From Dactylorhiza incarnata (Eukaryota > Streptophyta > Magnoliopsida > Asparagales > Orchidaceae): 64,000 nt of DNA. Shown piece by piece: positions 41,120-53,600 of the stretch. The notes under the pieces were generated by a model. It was given only the letters and a program-made list of their open reading frames with translations. It ran no database searches and was not told the origin of the DNA. Both the position numbers and the translations under genes were made by a program. The stretch lies in the NCBI GenBank assembly GCA_033032865.1, contig JAWHQI010000739.1, forward strand, positions 124,001-188,000, read 5' to 3'. Numbering within the stretch: position 1 is the first letter of the stretch; each line of letters starts with the position of its first letter.

Positions 41120-44100
41120 TCAAGGATAGAATCGTTTGAGATCGTCACCGCTCCACGTGCGTGGGATGTCTTCTCCTTCGCTGGTTTGGAGACGGTAGGC
41201 CCCATTCTTAGATACTTCTTTGATGATGAAAGGTCCTGCCCAATTAGGATCCAGCTTTCCAACATTACCAGACCTTGCTGCGGCATCCACCTTTTTTAAC
41301 ACCAAATCCCCGACTACAAACTGCTTCACTCTGACATTCTTATCAAAATATTTTGCCATTCTCCTTTTAACTTCTTCCTGCCTGATTGTTGCTTCATCCT
41401 GAAGTTCCTCGATTAGATCTAGATTATGCATGAGGGCCTCACCATTTTCATCTATCCAGGATTCTCCTCCTTCTTTGGCGTAAATAACCCTCGGAGTGAC
41501 CACCTCGAATTCCACAGGGACAACGGCTTCCGAGCCATGAGATAATTTTGAAAGGTGTCTCCCCGGTAGCTGAGGACGGAGTAGTACGAAGGGTCCACAG
41601 GATGGAAGGAAGTTGGTCCGCCCAATTCCCTTTCTGGTTCAAGACTCTTTTCATCAAAAGCTGCCGAATTTGCCTGTTTGCCGCCTCCACTTGACCATTG
41701 GTCCTTGGATGGTGTACTGAGGCAAACCGAAGATCAATTCCTATCTGATCACAGAAGCTTATCATCTCCGGGTTGTTGAATTGTGGGCCATTATCGGTGA
41801 CGATAGCCAACGGAATTCCATGTCGGCAGATAATTTCTCCCCAGACGAAGTTTCTGACAATTTGGGTGGTAGTTCTTGCTAATGCTTTTGCTTCGATCCA
41901 CTTACTGAAATAATCGATCATTACCAGGATAAAGCGACGTTGTCCGCTGGCCATTGGGAAAGGCCCCATAAGATCCATTCCCCATACTGCAAAAGGCCAT
42001 GGCGCAGTTATTGACCTGAGTGACTGAGCAGGCAAATGTTGAAGAGGAGCGAACTTTTGGCACTGGACACATCGCTTGGCGAATGCTTCAGCATCCTTTC
42101 TCATGGTTGGCCAGAAGTATCCTTGCCGCAGGATCCTTTTTTCTAAGGTTTTCGCCCCTGAATGGCTACCACACTCCCCAGAATGAACTTCCTGAAGTAT
42201 GACCGGGATCTCCTCTTCTGAAACGCACCGTGCTGAGGAAGAAATCAAAGTTTTTCGGTACAAGACTCCTGCTATCAAGTAGTAGTAAGCCGCCTTTCTT
42301 CTGAACCTATTTTTGTCCTTGATTGATGGATGATATTCTCCTTTTGTCAGAAACAATTCGTAGGGGTCTTTCCAGGAAGGATGCTGATCGATCTGCATGA
42401 GCTCTTCTTCCTCTATCTCCTCTGTTGCCGGATGAAAAAGTTCTGAGGTTACTCCCCCTGATGGAAGACCAAATTTTGACAACTCGTCTGCCTCTTCATT
42501 CTGCGTTCTCGGAATGTGCTCGATGATGAAGGATTTGAATCTCCCGATTTCTTTCTTAGCTAGGAATAGGTATTTTCTCAACACCGGTTCTCTTGTCTCG
42601 TAGTTCCCCAGAACCTGCGAGGCCATTACAAGAGAATCAGTTTTCACATGAACATGTTCTATCCCAAGCTCCTTTGCGAGTCTCAGGCCGGCCAAGAGTG
42701 CTTCGTATTCGGCCTGGTTATTTGTAACTGAAAAGAAGAATCTAATAGCCTGTTCCAGCCTGATGCCGTTTGGACTGATCAAAACCACTCCGGCTCCCAC
42801 GGAGTTCCTGCCAGAAGCCCCATCCACATAAATGATCCAAGCCAAAGGAGATTGCACTACCTGCTCTGGATTAGACTCCATCGTGTCTACCAAGAAATCT
42901 GCCAATACTTGTGCCTTTATTGCCGTTCTGGGAGTGTACAGTATTTCGAACTCGCTTAGCTCGATTGCCCATTTGGCCAACCTTCCTGAATATTCCGGCT
43001 TCTCCAAGATATTCCTTAGTGGATGATCTGAAACCACCTGAATAGGATGAGCTTGAAAATAGGGGCGGAGCCTTCGTGATGACATAACTAAAGCCAAGGC
43101 TAATTTCTCCAGGATTGAATATCTAGTTTCCGCATCTTTAAGGATATGACTGACATAATATATCGGAAACTGCTTCTTTTTCTCTTCCCGAACCAGGACA
43201 GAGCTTATCGCATCAGGGCCCACCCCCAAGTACAAGAATAGTGTTTCTTCTTCGCGAGGGCTTTGAAGAAGGGGGGTTGAAGTTAATTGTTTTTTCAATT
43301 GTTCGAAAGCATTATTGCATTCCTCGTTCCATTCAAACTTAGATCCTCCCCTAAGTGTTTTGAAGAACGGAGCGCTTTTATCTCCCGATTTGGAAATGAA
43401 TCGGCTCAATCCTGCCAACCTTCCACCAAGTTGCTGTACCTCTTTCGGATTACGAGGAGGGGTCATGTCTAGGATGGCTTTTACTTTATCTGGGTTCGGT
43501 GCGAGACCATCAGGAGTGAGAAGATGTCCAAGAAATTTCCCCTTGTTCGCCCCGAACACGCATTTCGAGGGGTTTAATTTTAATTTGAACCTCCGTAGAG
43601 TAGCGAACGTCTCTACGAGGTCTTCCAGATGGATTAAAAAAGTTTTACTTTTTAGAAGGAGATCATCAACATAAACTTCCAGATTTCTCCCTTTTTGTTT
43701 TTCAAAAACTGTGTCCATCATCCTCTGATATGTTGCCCCCGCATTTTTGAGGCCGAAAGGCATGACGAGATAACAATAACATCCATCATTGGTAATGAAG
43801 GATGTATGCGGGATATCAGGCTTATGCATCTTAATCTGGTGATAACCAGAAAATGCATCTAAGAAACTCATAAAACTATATCCCACCGCGGAATCTACCA
43901 AAACATCTATCCGAGGCAAGGGATAACAATCCTTGGGGCATGCTTTATTGAGTTTAGTGAAATCAACACACATACGCCATTTCCCCCCAGACTTTTTCAC
44001 CATCACTACATTCGACATCCAGGTGGGGTACTGGATTTCAGAAATGAAATTGGCCTTAAGAAGCTTTGCAACTTCTTCTTTGATAGGCACCGCCAGCTTA

Positions 44101-46739
44101 GTTGCTACCTCCCTCTTCTTCTGTTGGATTGGCTTGATCTCCGGAGAAACGTTGAGGTGATGGCACGCGACATCTGGATCTATTCCTGGCATGTCTTCCG
44201 CTGACCAAGCGAAGATGTCCAAGTTATTCAGCAGGCAGGAGGTTAACTGGAGCTTTTCCTCTCCCGATAGCTCGGCGTTGATGATCAGCTTCTTCCCTTC
44301 CCCTTCAACAATGGGGATCTCTTGGGTCTCCTGGGCAGGTTCCAGGTAGGTCCCTTTCCGTTCCGCGCTCCCCTCAGCTTCTTCAGGGAGTTCGGACACC
44401 TCTTGGATGTCATTCTGGGCCTTGTGAAGTGGTGCCTCGGTGATCACATTAACTGTCTTCACATAACATTCGCGTGCCACCTTTGGATCGCTCCGGATCC
44501 GGTACTGACGCCCCTCAGCAGCGAATTTCAAGGCCAAATGGAAAGTGGATACTACCGCTCTGTAAGCATTCAGGATTGGCCTTCCGAAAATTGCGCAGTA
44601 GCTACTTGGGGCTTCCACCACTACGAAGTTCACCAACTTCGTTATGCCCCCTAGGGATACCAGAAGCTTCACGCACCCTTCCACTTCCTTCTTTTCTCCT
44701 GAGAAGCCATAGAGGGGGCCTTCCGTGGAGAGTAAGGCCTTTCCAGTCTTGAGGGCCTCAAACGTTTGGCGAAAGATGAGATTAACTGAGCTGCCTGTAT
44801 CGATCAAAATTTTGTGCACTGCGTAATTCTCAATAACCGCCTTTATCACCACCGCGTCATCGAACGGATTTGCATTTGGGGAGAGATCTTCCTGGCCAAA
44901 CGTAACAACCGTCCTTTCCGGGGCAGAAGTGGAGGCAACTGCCACTTCTTGCTTTGTAACTCTCCCGATGCTAGATTTTCGGGAGGATTCTATCCCTGCC
45001 CCACCATGGATGCAATAGATGTTGCCGAGAGAGCCAACATCATTCACCTCTATGCATTCGGCTGCGGGATGTATATCCCCATAACCACCGGCCTCCTCTA
45101 CATCAGCACACTCCCATGTTACTTCGACTGCCTCCTTCTTCTTCTCAGCTCGCAGTTCAACCGGAGTTTCTTGCCGAATCAACCCCCGAAGCTTTCCCTC
45201 TTTCAGGAGTTTTTCTATCAACCACCGGAGGGCCCGGCAATCCTCAGTCTGATGCCCCTCTTCTTTATGATATTCACAATAAAGGTTCGGGTTCCGATTG
45301 CGAACTTCTGATTTCAAAGGAGGGGGCCTTTTAAAGTCAGGCCTCTTCTGAAGAATCTGCACGACCTCATTCATGGTGACGTTGAGTGGGGTGAATGAAT
45401 CTTGTGATTCATCATATCGGATGGATGGGATAGGTGGAGATGGTTGTGCGATGTATTGTGGCAGATATACGGGCATGATTTGCGGAACTCCCATGGGTTG
45501 AGTGGGTGCGATGGCCAACGGCGGCTTCTGATCTTGAAACCGTTGATGGCCAATGAATGGTTGCTTGGGCTTAAGATTCCTTCCCCTTTGAGCCCGAGGC
45601 TCGAAATCAGGCCGAGACGAGTGATTATAACGTTGCTGATGGGTTGATGCAGAATTGAACTGATCGTTGTCGCTGAGCAACTTGGCAACGTAACCCGGAT
45701 TAGTCTTTTCCCCCCTGATAAATTTGTTTGCCAGACTAATCATTTCTTGATATGTCTTTGGCTCCCTGATTTGGGCTTCAAACTTCAGCGGCCCCTCCCT
45801 AAGGCCATGCATTAGTGCGACCCTATATAACTCCGGATCGACGTTTTGTACCTCCATTATTTCCCTTTGGAAACGATCGACGAAACGGGCCCACGTTTCA
45901 TTTTCTTGCTGTCGTATCTCGAATAGGGCTGCCGGACCATTCTTCCTTTTCTTAGAGGTAGAGAATCGAAGCAGAAATTCTCTACGTAACTCCGCAAAGC
46001 ATCTGATAGATCGAGGATGCAATCCATAGAACCATTCTCTGGCCTGCCCATCAAAGGATGTCACCAGGAGCTTGCACTTTGTTGCATCAGTGATGGTCCT
46101 CAGAGCAACAGCCGATTCAAATGCCTGGAGGTGTATTGCTGGATCGGACTCCCCACTATATGCTGACATACGTGGTTCTCGAAAGTTGTTTGGGGCCGGC
46201 TCTCCTCGGATTTCGTCGGTGAAGGGAGAACTCTCCTCGGCATCCTCGTACAGAGGGAAAGCAGGGTTGTAAGGGATCTCGGCTGCGGTCATTGGCGGAC
46301 AGGCCGCATGATAGGAGCGGGCAGGTGCTCCAGCCGGATATGATTGGAAGGCGGCGACCTCAGGCGGATAGGGAAAATGAGCGGCCTGAGAGGTCGCCCC
46401 TTGAAAGTCAAGGACCCGAGCTGGCATACATCGCGCGGCCTCTTGGTAGTAATTCGGCCGGTCCGCGGGACCTTCTTGTGGTGGTCGGGAATGAGCGACT
46501 TGCGCGAACGGGTATGGAGGTGGAGGAGGTAAAACAGGAGTGACCGCCTGGTGAGCCGCGGCCTGCTGAGGGGCTAACCGCTCGGTTAGTAGAGTTAGGG
46601 CCTGAGTGATCGCGTCCAGACGCTGATCAGTCGCCTGCCGAGCCTGGTCGGCCTCTCTCTTTGTCTGCTCCAGAGCTTCCCACAAAGAGTCTTCACTGTG
46701 GTCGGATCGGTCTCTTGGAGGGAGCTGGCGGTCTGACAT
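41120..46739 (-). CDS. E4 gag-pol polyprotein, one 1-nt frameshift in integrase
   Basis: The ATG at 46739 is the first after the leader. Order with approximate residues: gag domain 190-310; C-x2-H-x4-H-x4-C knuckle 485; protease DTGSS 646; RT with SFLDAFSGYH 963 and YVDD 1021; gypsy RNase H about 1195; second RNase H from IIYVDGASG 1300; HHCC zinc region 1515-1556; integrase D-D-E in WGMDL 1583, TDNGPQF 1646, GQVEAANR 1680; C-terminal DDLKRFYP. All catalytic residues are present. A T4 run at about 41546-41549, where E3 has T3, shifts the frame after TPFK and gives a stop at 41448. The remaining 131 codons are open in the next frame to 41120. Without the extra T the length is 1,873 codons. A single polyprotein frame is usual for many Tat elements. 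Confidence 0.93.
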
Positions 46740-46790
46740 TCTGAACCAAGGATTTCGCTGACAGTCTGCGATCTGAAGGTCGCGTGTTTC
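46740..46790 (-). other. E4 leader between 5' LTR and gag
   Basis: After the LTR end GAATCGAACA comes GAAACACGCGACCTTCAG in element orientation, as in E1 (401 onward). No TGG that would mark a usual tRNA primer site is directly at the LTR border. Confidence 0.5.
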
Positions 46791-47625
46791 TGTTCGATTC
46801 AAAAGTGCGCTTACGAAGAAAATTGAAGGCTGCGGACTATCAGTTACTATTTAGTTAGAGAATTCAGACCGCTAGCAGCGATCGAGGCCAGACTTCGCCC
46901 GTCGCGGCAAATGCCACTCCTGCGACGGGCTTTCCTTTTATTGAAAAGTAGCGGTTACAAATGCGAGAAAGCAGAAGCCGGCCGGTCAACAGTTCGCGAG
47001 ACCTGAAACTCGAGACCGCAGCTCAGACAAGCGAGCTCTTGGATTCGAGTGTGCGTGCCTTGTGAACAGTGCCGCCCCCTATTTATAGGCTTGGGGGCCT
47101 GCCCGATCGGGCAGGGATAAAATAACCTCCTGCCCGGGTACAGGAGAAACGGGCAGGCGGTGACGGGATACACAAAGAAGAAAAAGAAAGAGGCCGCGCG
47201 ATCTGACGGCCTGCCTTCCCGACCTGTCTTGCTTGCGGCTGAGGACACCGGGACCAAGTCAATAATGCAGACCGCGCGGTTTGGAGATTGAGGCCGCGGT
47301 CTGCCTTTTGGTCATGACTTAGCCGATCTTCAAGAGGTAACTTGGATAGCCTTCGATCTGGAGCCCCGGCCTGTTCTTCGGGGCTGGAACTTCGAGTTTC
47401 TATGGGACAACCCGCGCGGCCTTCTTGCTGAGACCGCGGATGAACTTCTTGCCTTGGCTCTTTGACGATCTTATCCCTTTGGGGGCGATCCGGAAATGAC
47501 ACCAGGCCGCCCGGCCTGGCCCTTTCTGAACTGAGAACCGCCGATATCAGGACCCAGCGGCTTAGCCCAGGAGTCCGAGCGGTCTGATAATGGTTCAAAC
47601 CGAGAAGCGGTTTTCCGGGCAAACA
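46791..47625 (-). repeat. 5' LTR of E4
   Basis: 835 bp, matching 33900-34734 except for one base noticed. TATA is at 47080-47087 and the hairpin at 46897-46930. Confidence 0.95.
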
Positions 47626-49337
47626 GATGTCCAGATTCTCCAACAGGCAGGAGATCAACTGAACCTTCTCTTCTTCTGATAGCTCGGCGTTGATGATCAG
47701 CTTCTTCCCTTCCTCTTCAGCGATAGGGATTTCTTGGGTCTCCTGGGCAGGTTCCAGGTACGTCCCTCTCTGCTCTGCGTTTTCCTCGGCCTCCTCAGGG
47801 AGTTTGGATACCTCATGGATGTCATCCTGAACCTCATGGATCACATTAACTGTTTTCACATAACATTCACGAGCAACCCTTGGATCGCTTCGGATCCGAT
47901 ATTGATGCCCCTCGGCAGCGAATTTTAAGGCCAAATGAAAAGTGGATACTATCGCTTTGTAAGCATTCAAGATTGGTCTTCCGAAGATTGCACAGTAGCT
48001 GCTCGGGGCTTCCACCACTACGAAGTTTATCAGCTTCGTTATGCCTCCCAGCGACACCAAAAGCTTCACGCACCCCTCCACTTCTTTCTTTTCTCCTGAG
48101 AAGCCGTAGAGGGGTCCTTCTATGGAGAGCAAAGACTTTCCAGTCTTAAGGGCTTCAAATGTTTGGCGGAAAATGAGATTAACCGAACTACCAGTATCAA
48201 TCAGAATTTCATGTACGGTGTAGTTCTCGATGACTGCCTTTATCACTACTGCATCATCGAAAGGATTTGCATTTGGGGGAAGATCTTCTTTGCCGAAAGT
48301 GACGACCGACCTTTCTGGAGCAGAAGTGGAGGCGGCTGCTACTTCCTGCTTGGAGACTCTCCCGATGCTGGATTTCCGAGAGGATTCTGGCCCTGCTCCT
48401 CCATGGATACAATTGATGTTGCCAAGGGGGCCAACATCATTTACTTCTATACATTCGGTTGCGGGATGTATATCCCCATAGCAACCTGCCTCTTCTACGT
48501 CAGCACACTCCCAGGTCACTTCGACCGCTTCCTTCTTCTTCTCGGTCGTGGTTCAACCGGGGTTTCTTGCCTGATCAACCCTCGGAGCTTCCCTTCTTTC
48601 AGGAGTTTTTCTATCAGCCACCGGAGGGCTCGACAATCTTCAGTTTGATGCCCCTCCTCTTTATGGTACTCACAATAGAAGTTCGGATTTCGATTGCGAA
48701 CTTCCGATTTCAAAGGTGGAGGTCTCTTGAAGTCAGGCCTTTTGTTGGAGAATCTGAACAACCTCGTTCATGCTGACGTTAAGAGGGGTGAATGATTCCT
48801 GTGATTCATCATATCGGATGGACGGAATAGTTGGGGATGGTTGTGCGATATATTGCGGCAGATATACCGGCATTACTTGTGGAGCCCCAAGGGGTTGAGC
48901 GGGTGTGATGGCCAACGGCGGTTTCTGATCTTGAAACCGTTGATGGCCAAACAATGGTTGCTTAGGCTTAAGATTTCTTCCCCTCTGAGCCCGAGGTTCG
49001 AAGTCAGGCCAGGATGAGTGATTGTAACGTGGCTGATGGGTTGATGCGGAATTAAACTGATCATTGTCGCTGAGCAACTTCGCAACCTAACCAGGATTAG
49101 TCTTTTCCCCTCTGATAAACTTATTAGCAAGACTAATCATCTCTTGATAGGTCTTTGGTTCCCTGATTTGAGATTCAAATTTCAACGGCCCCTCCCTAAG
49201 GCCGTGCATCAGAGCGACCCTGTATAATTCCGGATCGACGTTCTGTACCTCCATTATCTCCCTTTGGAAACGGTCGACGAAACGGGCCCACGTTTCATTT
49301 TCTTGCTGCCGTATCTCAAATAGGGCTGTCGGACCAT
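47626..49337 (-). pseudogene. E3 gag and protease part, upstream side of the E4 insertion
   Basis: Read on the minus strand from 49337 it enters within the gag domain. A nonsense codon near 49087 (Tyr in E4) and frameshifts near 48745 and 48545 follow. The C-H-H-C knuckle is near 48650 and protease DTGSS near 48195. The frame runs into the E4 LTR at 47625. It is about 90 percent like E4 by eye, much closer than to E1. Gag N-terminus, leader and 5' LTR are missing: at 49337 the sequence changes abruptly to a different element. Confidence 0.88.
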
Positions 49338-49904
49338 CTTGAAAGACTCATCCCCATCGCGTTTTTGGGAAGCAGTCTCCAAGTTTGTCTTACCCGGCGG
49401 AGAAGGCGGGTTGTTCCCTTTGTCAGAGAAGGTTGGGGGATCAGCTGGGGGCGGGTTCAGACAGCTCGCCTCATCTTTAGTCGACAGGACGACTGTTTGC
49501 TCAGGAAGCAGTTCGGTCGGCTTGTTCTCCTCCTATTTAGATGACAAGTCGATTGTCAACTCTGCAGGCAGATCGGTCGGTTTACTCGTAGAAGCAATGG
49601 TTACGGTCTTATCAGGCCGCTTCGACTTTTTCTTCTTCTTCTCTTTCGAGCGGTCTCTCTCGCGGTTCTTTCCGGACTTCTCAAGAATTTCGAGCTCAGC
49701 CATCAGGTTCACCATCTTTTTCGGGCTGTTCAATCCGAAAGCCCTAACCGCAATAGGCGAGTAGTGACTCGTGGTAACAATGGAGTTATGCCAGAATCGA
49801 AGCTTCTGGAACATTTATAACCAACGGGATGAAGACGGCGCGGTCTCCGGCTAGCACTGATATTTTCGAAATCTTCACGGAAATTTAAAAATATGCGGGG
49901 ATTA
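49338..49904 (-). pseudogene. Antisense gene A fragment of another + strand family I element
   Basis: On the minus strand a frame 49814-49533 begins with an Ala-Val-Arg-Phe leader like the leader of gene A in E4 and E5, then a Lys/Arg-rich cluster (KEKKKKKSKRPDK). Stops follow. The region from 49815 to 49904 contains the promoter side and the polypurine tract ATGCGGGGATTA before the LTR at 49905. Position and orientation are those of the 3' end of a + element whose body is gone. Its left border is a blunt junction with E3 gag. Confidence 0.65.
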
Positions 49905-50680
49905 TGTTTACCCGGGAAACCGCTTCTAAGAGGATTACTCGCAGACCGAGCGGTTTGCGGGTCTAAGTCGCCCGGCTCAGATTAAACGAGATCCATCGAC
50001 ACCAGCTAACACAGGTCGGGCGGTCTAGCATAACTCAGACCGCCGCCAAGCACTAAAGATAGTCTAGGCCCAAGTCCAGCAGGACAAGTCGCGGTCTCAA
50101 GCCGGAGGTCGCGCGGTTTATGCCATGGGGATAAGCCCAGGTCCAAAATCAAAGAACAAGCCACGGTCTCAAGACAAAGATCGAGCGGGTAGCATCGTCG
50201 CCTTGGCCGCATCATCTTTAGCCTTTGGTCAGACAATTCGGAGGGGCAAGCCGCCAAGCCGCGCGGCTTCTTTCTTTCCTTCTTTGTGTATCCCGTCACC
50301 GCCTGCCCGTTTCTCCTGTACCCGGGCAGGCGGTTATTTTATCCCTGCCTGTTCGGGCAGGCCCCAAAGCCTATAAATAGGGGGCGGCACTGTTCCCAAG
50401 GGGCGCACACTCGAATCTAGGAGCTCGCTTGTTTGAGATGCGGACTCGAGTTCCTTGTCTTGCGGACTGTCTGACCGGCCGGCCTCTCTTTTCCTGCACT
50501 TGTAACCCGCTTGTAACCACTTCTTTCTAATCAAAGGAAATCCCGTCGCAGGAGTGGCATTTGTCACGGCGGGCGAAGTCTGGCCTTGACCGCTGCTAGC
50601 GGTCTCATTCTTCTACACAAAAAGTAACCGGCAACCCGCAGCCTCCGTTTTCCCTCGGAGGTGTGATCTCGGACCCAACA
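49905..50680 (+). repeat. LTR at the left of E5 (776 bp)
   Basis: It starts TGTTTACCCGGG and ends GACCCAACA. TATA is at 50372-50379 and the hairpin at 50541-50574, with the first stem base changed. Its U3 start resembles the right LTR of E5 (ACTCGCAGAC), while its U5 resembles E1 (AGTAACCGGCAACCCGCAGC), so the LTR is mosaic. Confidence 0.9.
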
Positions 50681-53600
50681 GAAAGCAGTATCGGGTCAGA
50701 AGCAACCCAAAGGTGGCTCGGGAGTGCTACGTCCGAACTGTCAACATGATCACTGACGTTCCACTTCCCGAGGTCGTGGCTGAGGTTTTGGAGATTGCTG
50801 GATCTTCAGGAACTGCCGAGGAAGGAAAAGATCGAGAAGGGGCTCACTTGGAACCTGCCCAAGCGACCCAAGAAGTTCCTATTGCTGAAGGGGCAGAAAA
50901 GAAGCTGGTCATCAACGCTGAGTTGCCCAAGGAGGAGAAAGTGGAGTTAATCTCCTGCCTGTTGGAAAAAATGGATATCTTCGCTTGGTCAGCGGAGGAT
51001 TTGCCAGGAGTGGATCCAGACGTGGCTTGTCATCATCTAAACGTATCTCCTGAGTTCAAGCCCGTCCAACAAAAGAAGAGAGAAGTGGCAACCAAGCTGG
51101 CGTTGCCAATCAGAGAAGAGGTTTCCAAGCTCCTGAAAGCGGGTTTTATTTCTGAAATTCAATATCCCACGTGGATGTCGAATGTTGTAATGGTTAAGAA
51201 ACCCGGTGGGAAGTGGCGCATGTGCGTAGACTTCACTAAACTTAATAAAGCATGCCCTAAAGATTGTTACCCCTTGCCTCTGATAGATGTTTTAGTTGAT
51301 TCTGCGGTTGGGTATGGATTTATGAGTTTTCTCGATGCTTTCTCAGGGTATCATCAAATTAAAATGCACAAACCTGACATCCCGCACACTTCATTTATCA
51401 CGAACGATGGGTGTTACTGCTATCTCGTAATGCCCTTCGGTCTTAAAAATGCGGGCGCAACATACCAAAGAATGATGGATACCGTCTTTAAGCATCAAAA
51501 AGGCAGGAATCTTGAAGTTTACGTTGATGACCTTCTTTTAAAAAGTAAAACATTCTCATTACACCTGAAAGACCTCACAGAGACGTTCGCTACTCTACGG
51601 AGGTTCAAGTTGAAGCTAAACCCGTTGAAATGTGTGTTTGGGGCGAACAAGGGAAAGTTTCTTGGGCATCTCTTGACTCCTAACGGCCTTGCACCGAATC
51701 CAGACAAGGTGAGGGCCATCCTTGATATGATCCCTCCTCGAAATACTAAAGAAGTTCAGCAACTTGGGGGAAGATTGGCAGGATTGAGCAGGTTTATCTC
51801 CAAATCCGGAGATAAGAGTGCCCCGTTCTTTAAAATACTACGAGGAGGATCAAAGTTTGAATGGAGCGAGGAGTGTAACAAGGCTTTTGAGCAGCTAAAA
51901 GAACAGTTAACCTCAACTCCACTACTCCAAAGTCCCCGTGAGGGAGAAGTGCTATTCTTATATCTGGGAGTCGGCCCGGATGCGGTGAGTTCTGTCCTCA
52001 TTCGGGAGGAGAAGAAGAGGCAGTTTCCAATATACTACGTCAGCCATATTCTAAAAGATGCAGAAACCAGATACTCGATCCTGGAGAAACTGGCCTTGGA
52101 CTTGGTTATGTCTGCGTGAAGGCTTCGCCCTTATTTTCAGGCTCATTCCATCCAAGTTATTACAGATCATCCTTTGAAAAATATTCTTGAAAAGCCAGAT
52201 CATTCAGGGAGGTTCGCAAAGTGGGCTATTGAACTAAGTGAATTTGAGATATCATACATCCCCCGAACAGCGATCAAGGCGCAAATCTTGGCAGACTTCT
52301 TGGTAGATACCGTAGAGCTTAGTCCTGAACAGATGGTGCAATCTCCTTTAGCTTGGGTCATCTACGTAGACGGAGCTTCTGGTAAAAACTCTGTGGGAGC
52401 CGGAGTAGTTCTAATCAGTCCAAATGGCATCAGACTGGAGCAAGCTATCAAGTTCTTCTTTCCAGTTACCAATAACCAGGCAGAATATGAGGCACTCTTG
52501 GCTGGGCTGAGACTTGCGAAAGAACTGGGCATAGAACATGTACATGTTAGAACTGATTCGCTGGTAATGGCCTCTCAGGTCTTGGGAAATTATGAGACAA
52601 GGGAGCCGATTCTGAGGAAATATCTACTGCTAGCTAAAAGGGAAGTCGGAAGATTCAAGTCATTCATCATTGAGCATATTCCAAGGGCACAAAATGAGGA
52701 GGCGGATGAGTTGTCCAAGTTCGGTCTTCCGTCCGGGGGAGTGACATCTGAACTTTTTCATCCGGCAACAGATGAGGCAGAACTCATGCAGATCGATCAC
52801 AATCCTTCGTGGAAGGACCCTTATGAGCTTTTTCTGTCAAAGGGGGAATTCCATCATTCCATCAAGGATCGGAGAAGATTCAAAAGAAAGGTAGCATATT
52901 ATTATATGATAGCAGGAGTTCTCTACAGAAAGACCTTGATCTCTCCCTCAGCACGATGCGTTTCGGAGGATGAAATCCCAACCATACTCCAGGAAGTTCA
53001 TTCAGGGGAGTACAGTAGTCATTCGGGAGCAAAGACTCTAGAGAAAAGAATCTTGCGGCAGGGGTATTTTTGGCCAACCATGAGAAAGGATGCTGAAGCA
53101 TTCGCCAAGCGATGTGTTCATTGCCAAAAGTTCGCTCCTCTTCAGCATTTGCCTGCTCAGTCACTCAGGTCAATAACTACGCCGTGGCCTTTTGCAGTAT
53201 GGGGAATGGATCTTATGGGACCTTTCCCAATAGCCAGTGGTCAGCGTCGTTTTATCATTGTGATGATTGACTATTTCAGCAAGTGGATTGAGGCAAAAGC
53301 ATTAGCAAAAATTACTACTCAAATCGTCAGAAACTTCATCTGGGGAGAAATAGTCTGCCGGCATGGAATTCCGCTGGCAATCGTCACTGATAATGGTCCA
53401 CAGTTCAATAATCCAGAGATGATAAGTTTTTGTGATCAGGTCGGAATTGATCTTCGATTTGCCTCGGTACATCATCCAAGGACCAATGGACAAGTAGAAG
53501 CAGCAAACAGGCGAATCCGGCAGCTCTTAATGAAAAGAGTCTTGAATCAAAGAGGAAATTTGTCGGACCAACTCTCTTCCATCCTTTGGACTCTTCGTAC

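Larger units (their letters stand above)
33900..47625 (-). mobile_element. E4: young family I Tat element (13.7 kb) inserted in E3
   Basis: In its orientation: 5' LTR (47625-46791), gag-pol (46739-41120), hairpin array (40759-40371), gene-free DNA, antisense gene B (37355-39224, +), antisense gene A (34922-36997, +), polypurine tract, 3' LTR (34734-33900). Both LTRs are 835 bp with one difference noticed (34408 region against 47299). Genes A and B have full open frames; gag-pol has one 1-nt frameshift. It is the best reference copy in the window. Confidence 0.95.
33895..47630. repeat. Target-site duplications of E4 (33895-33899 and 47626-47630)
   Basis: GATGT flanks E4 on both sides. In uninterrupted pol (44201-44230) the sequence reads GCGAAGATGTCCAA, so removing E4 and one copy restores E3. 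Confidence 0.95.
27001..49337 (-). mobile_element. E3: old family I element, interrupted by E4 and truncated at both ends
   Basis: In element orientation: partial gag (49337-47626), E4 insertion, pol (33894-30839), hairpin array (30477-30091), gene-free DNA, and antisense gene B on the + strand (27114-28927). Its gene A and 3' LTR are missing because E1 abuts at 27000; they may continue left of the window. The gag N-terminus and 5' LTR are lost at 49337. Several frameshifts, nonsense codons and deletions make it the oldest element here, as nesting requires. Confidence 0.88.

Noticed and set aside
47083..48519. 478-codon minus-strand frame joining protease and a basic tail
   Set aside because: It is E3 gag-protease reading by chance into the LTR of E4 across the GATGT insertion site, not a gene.
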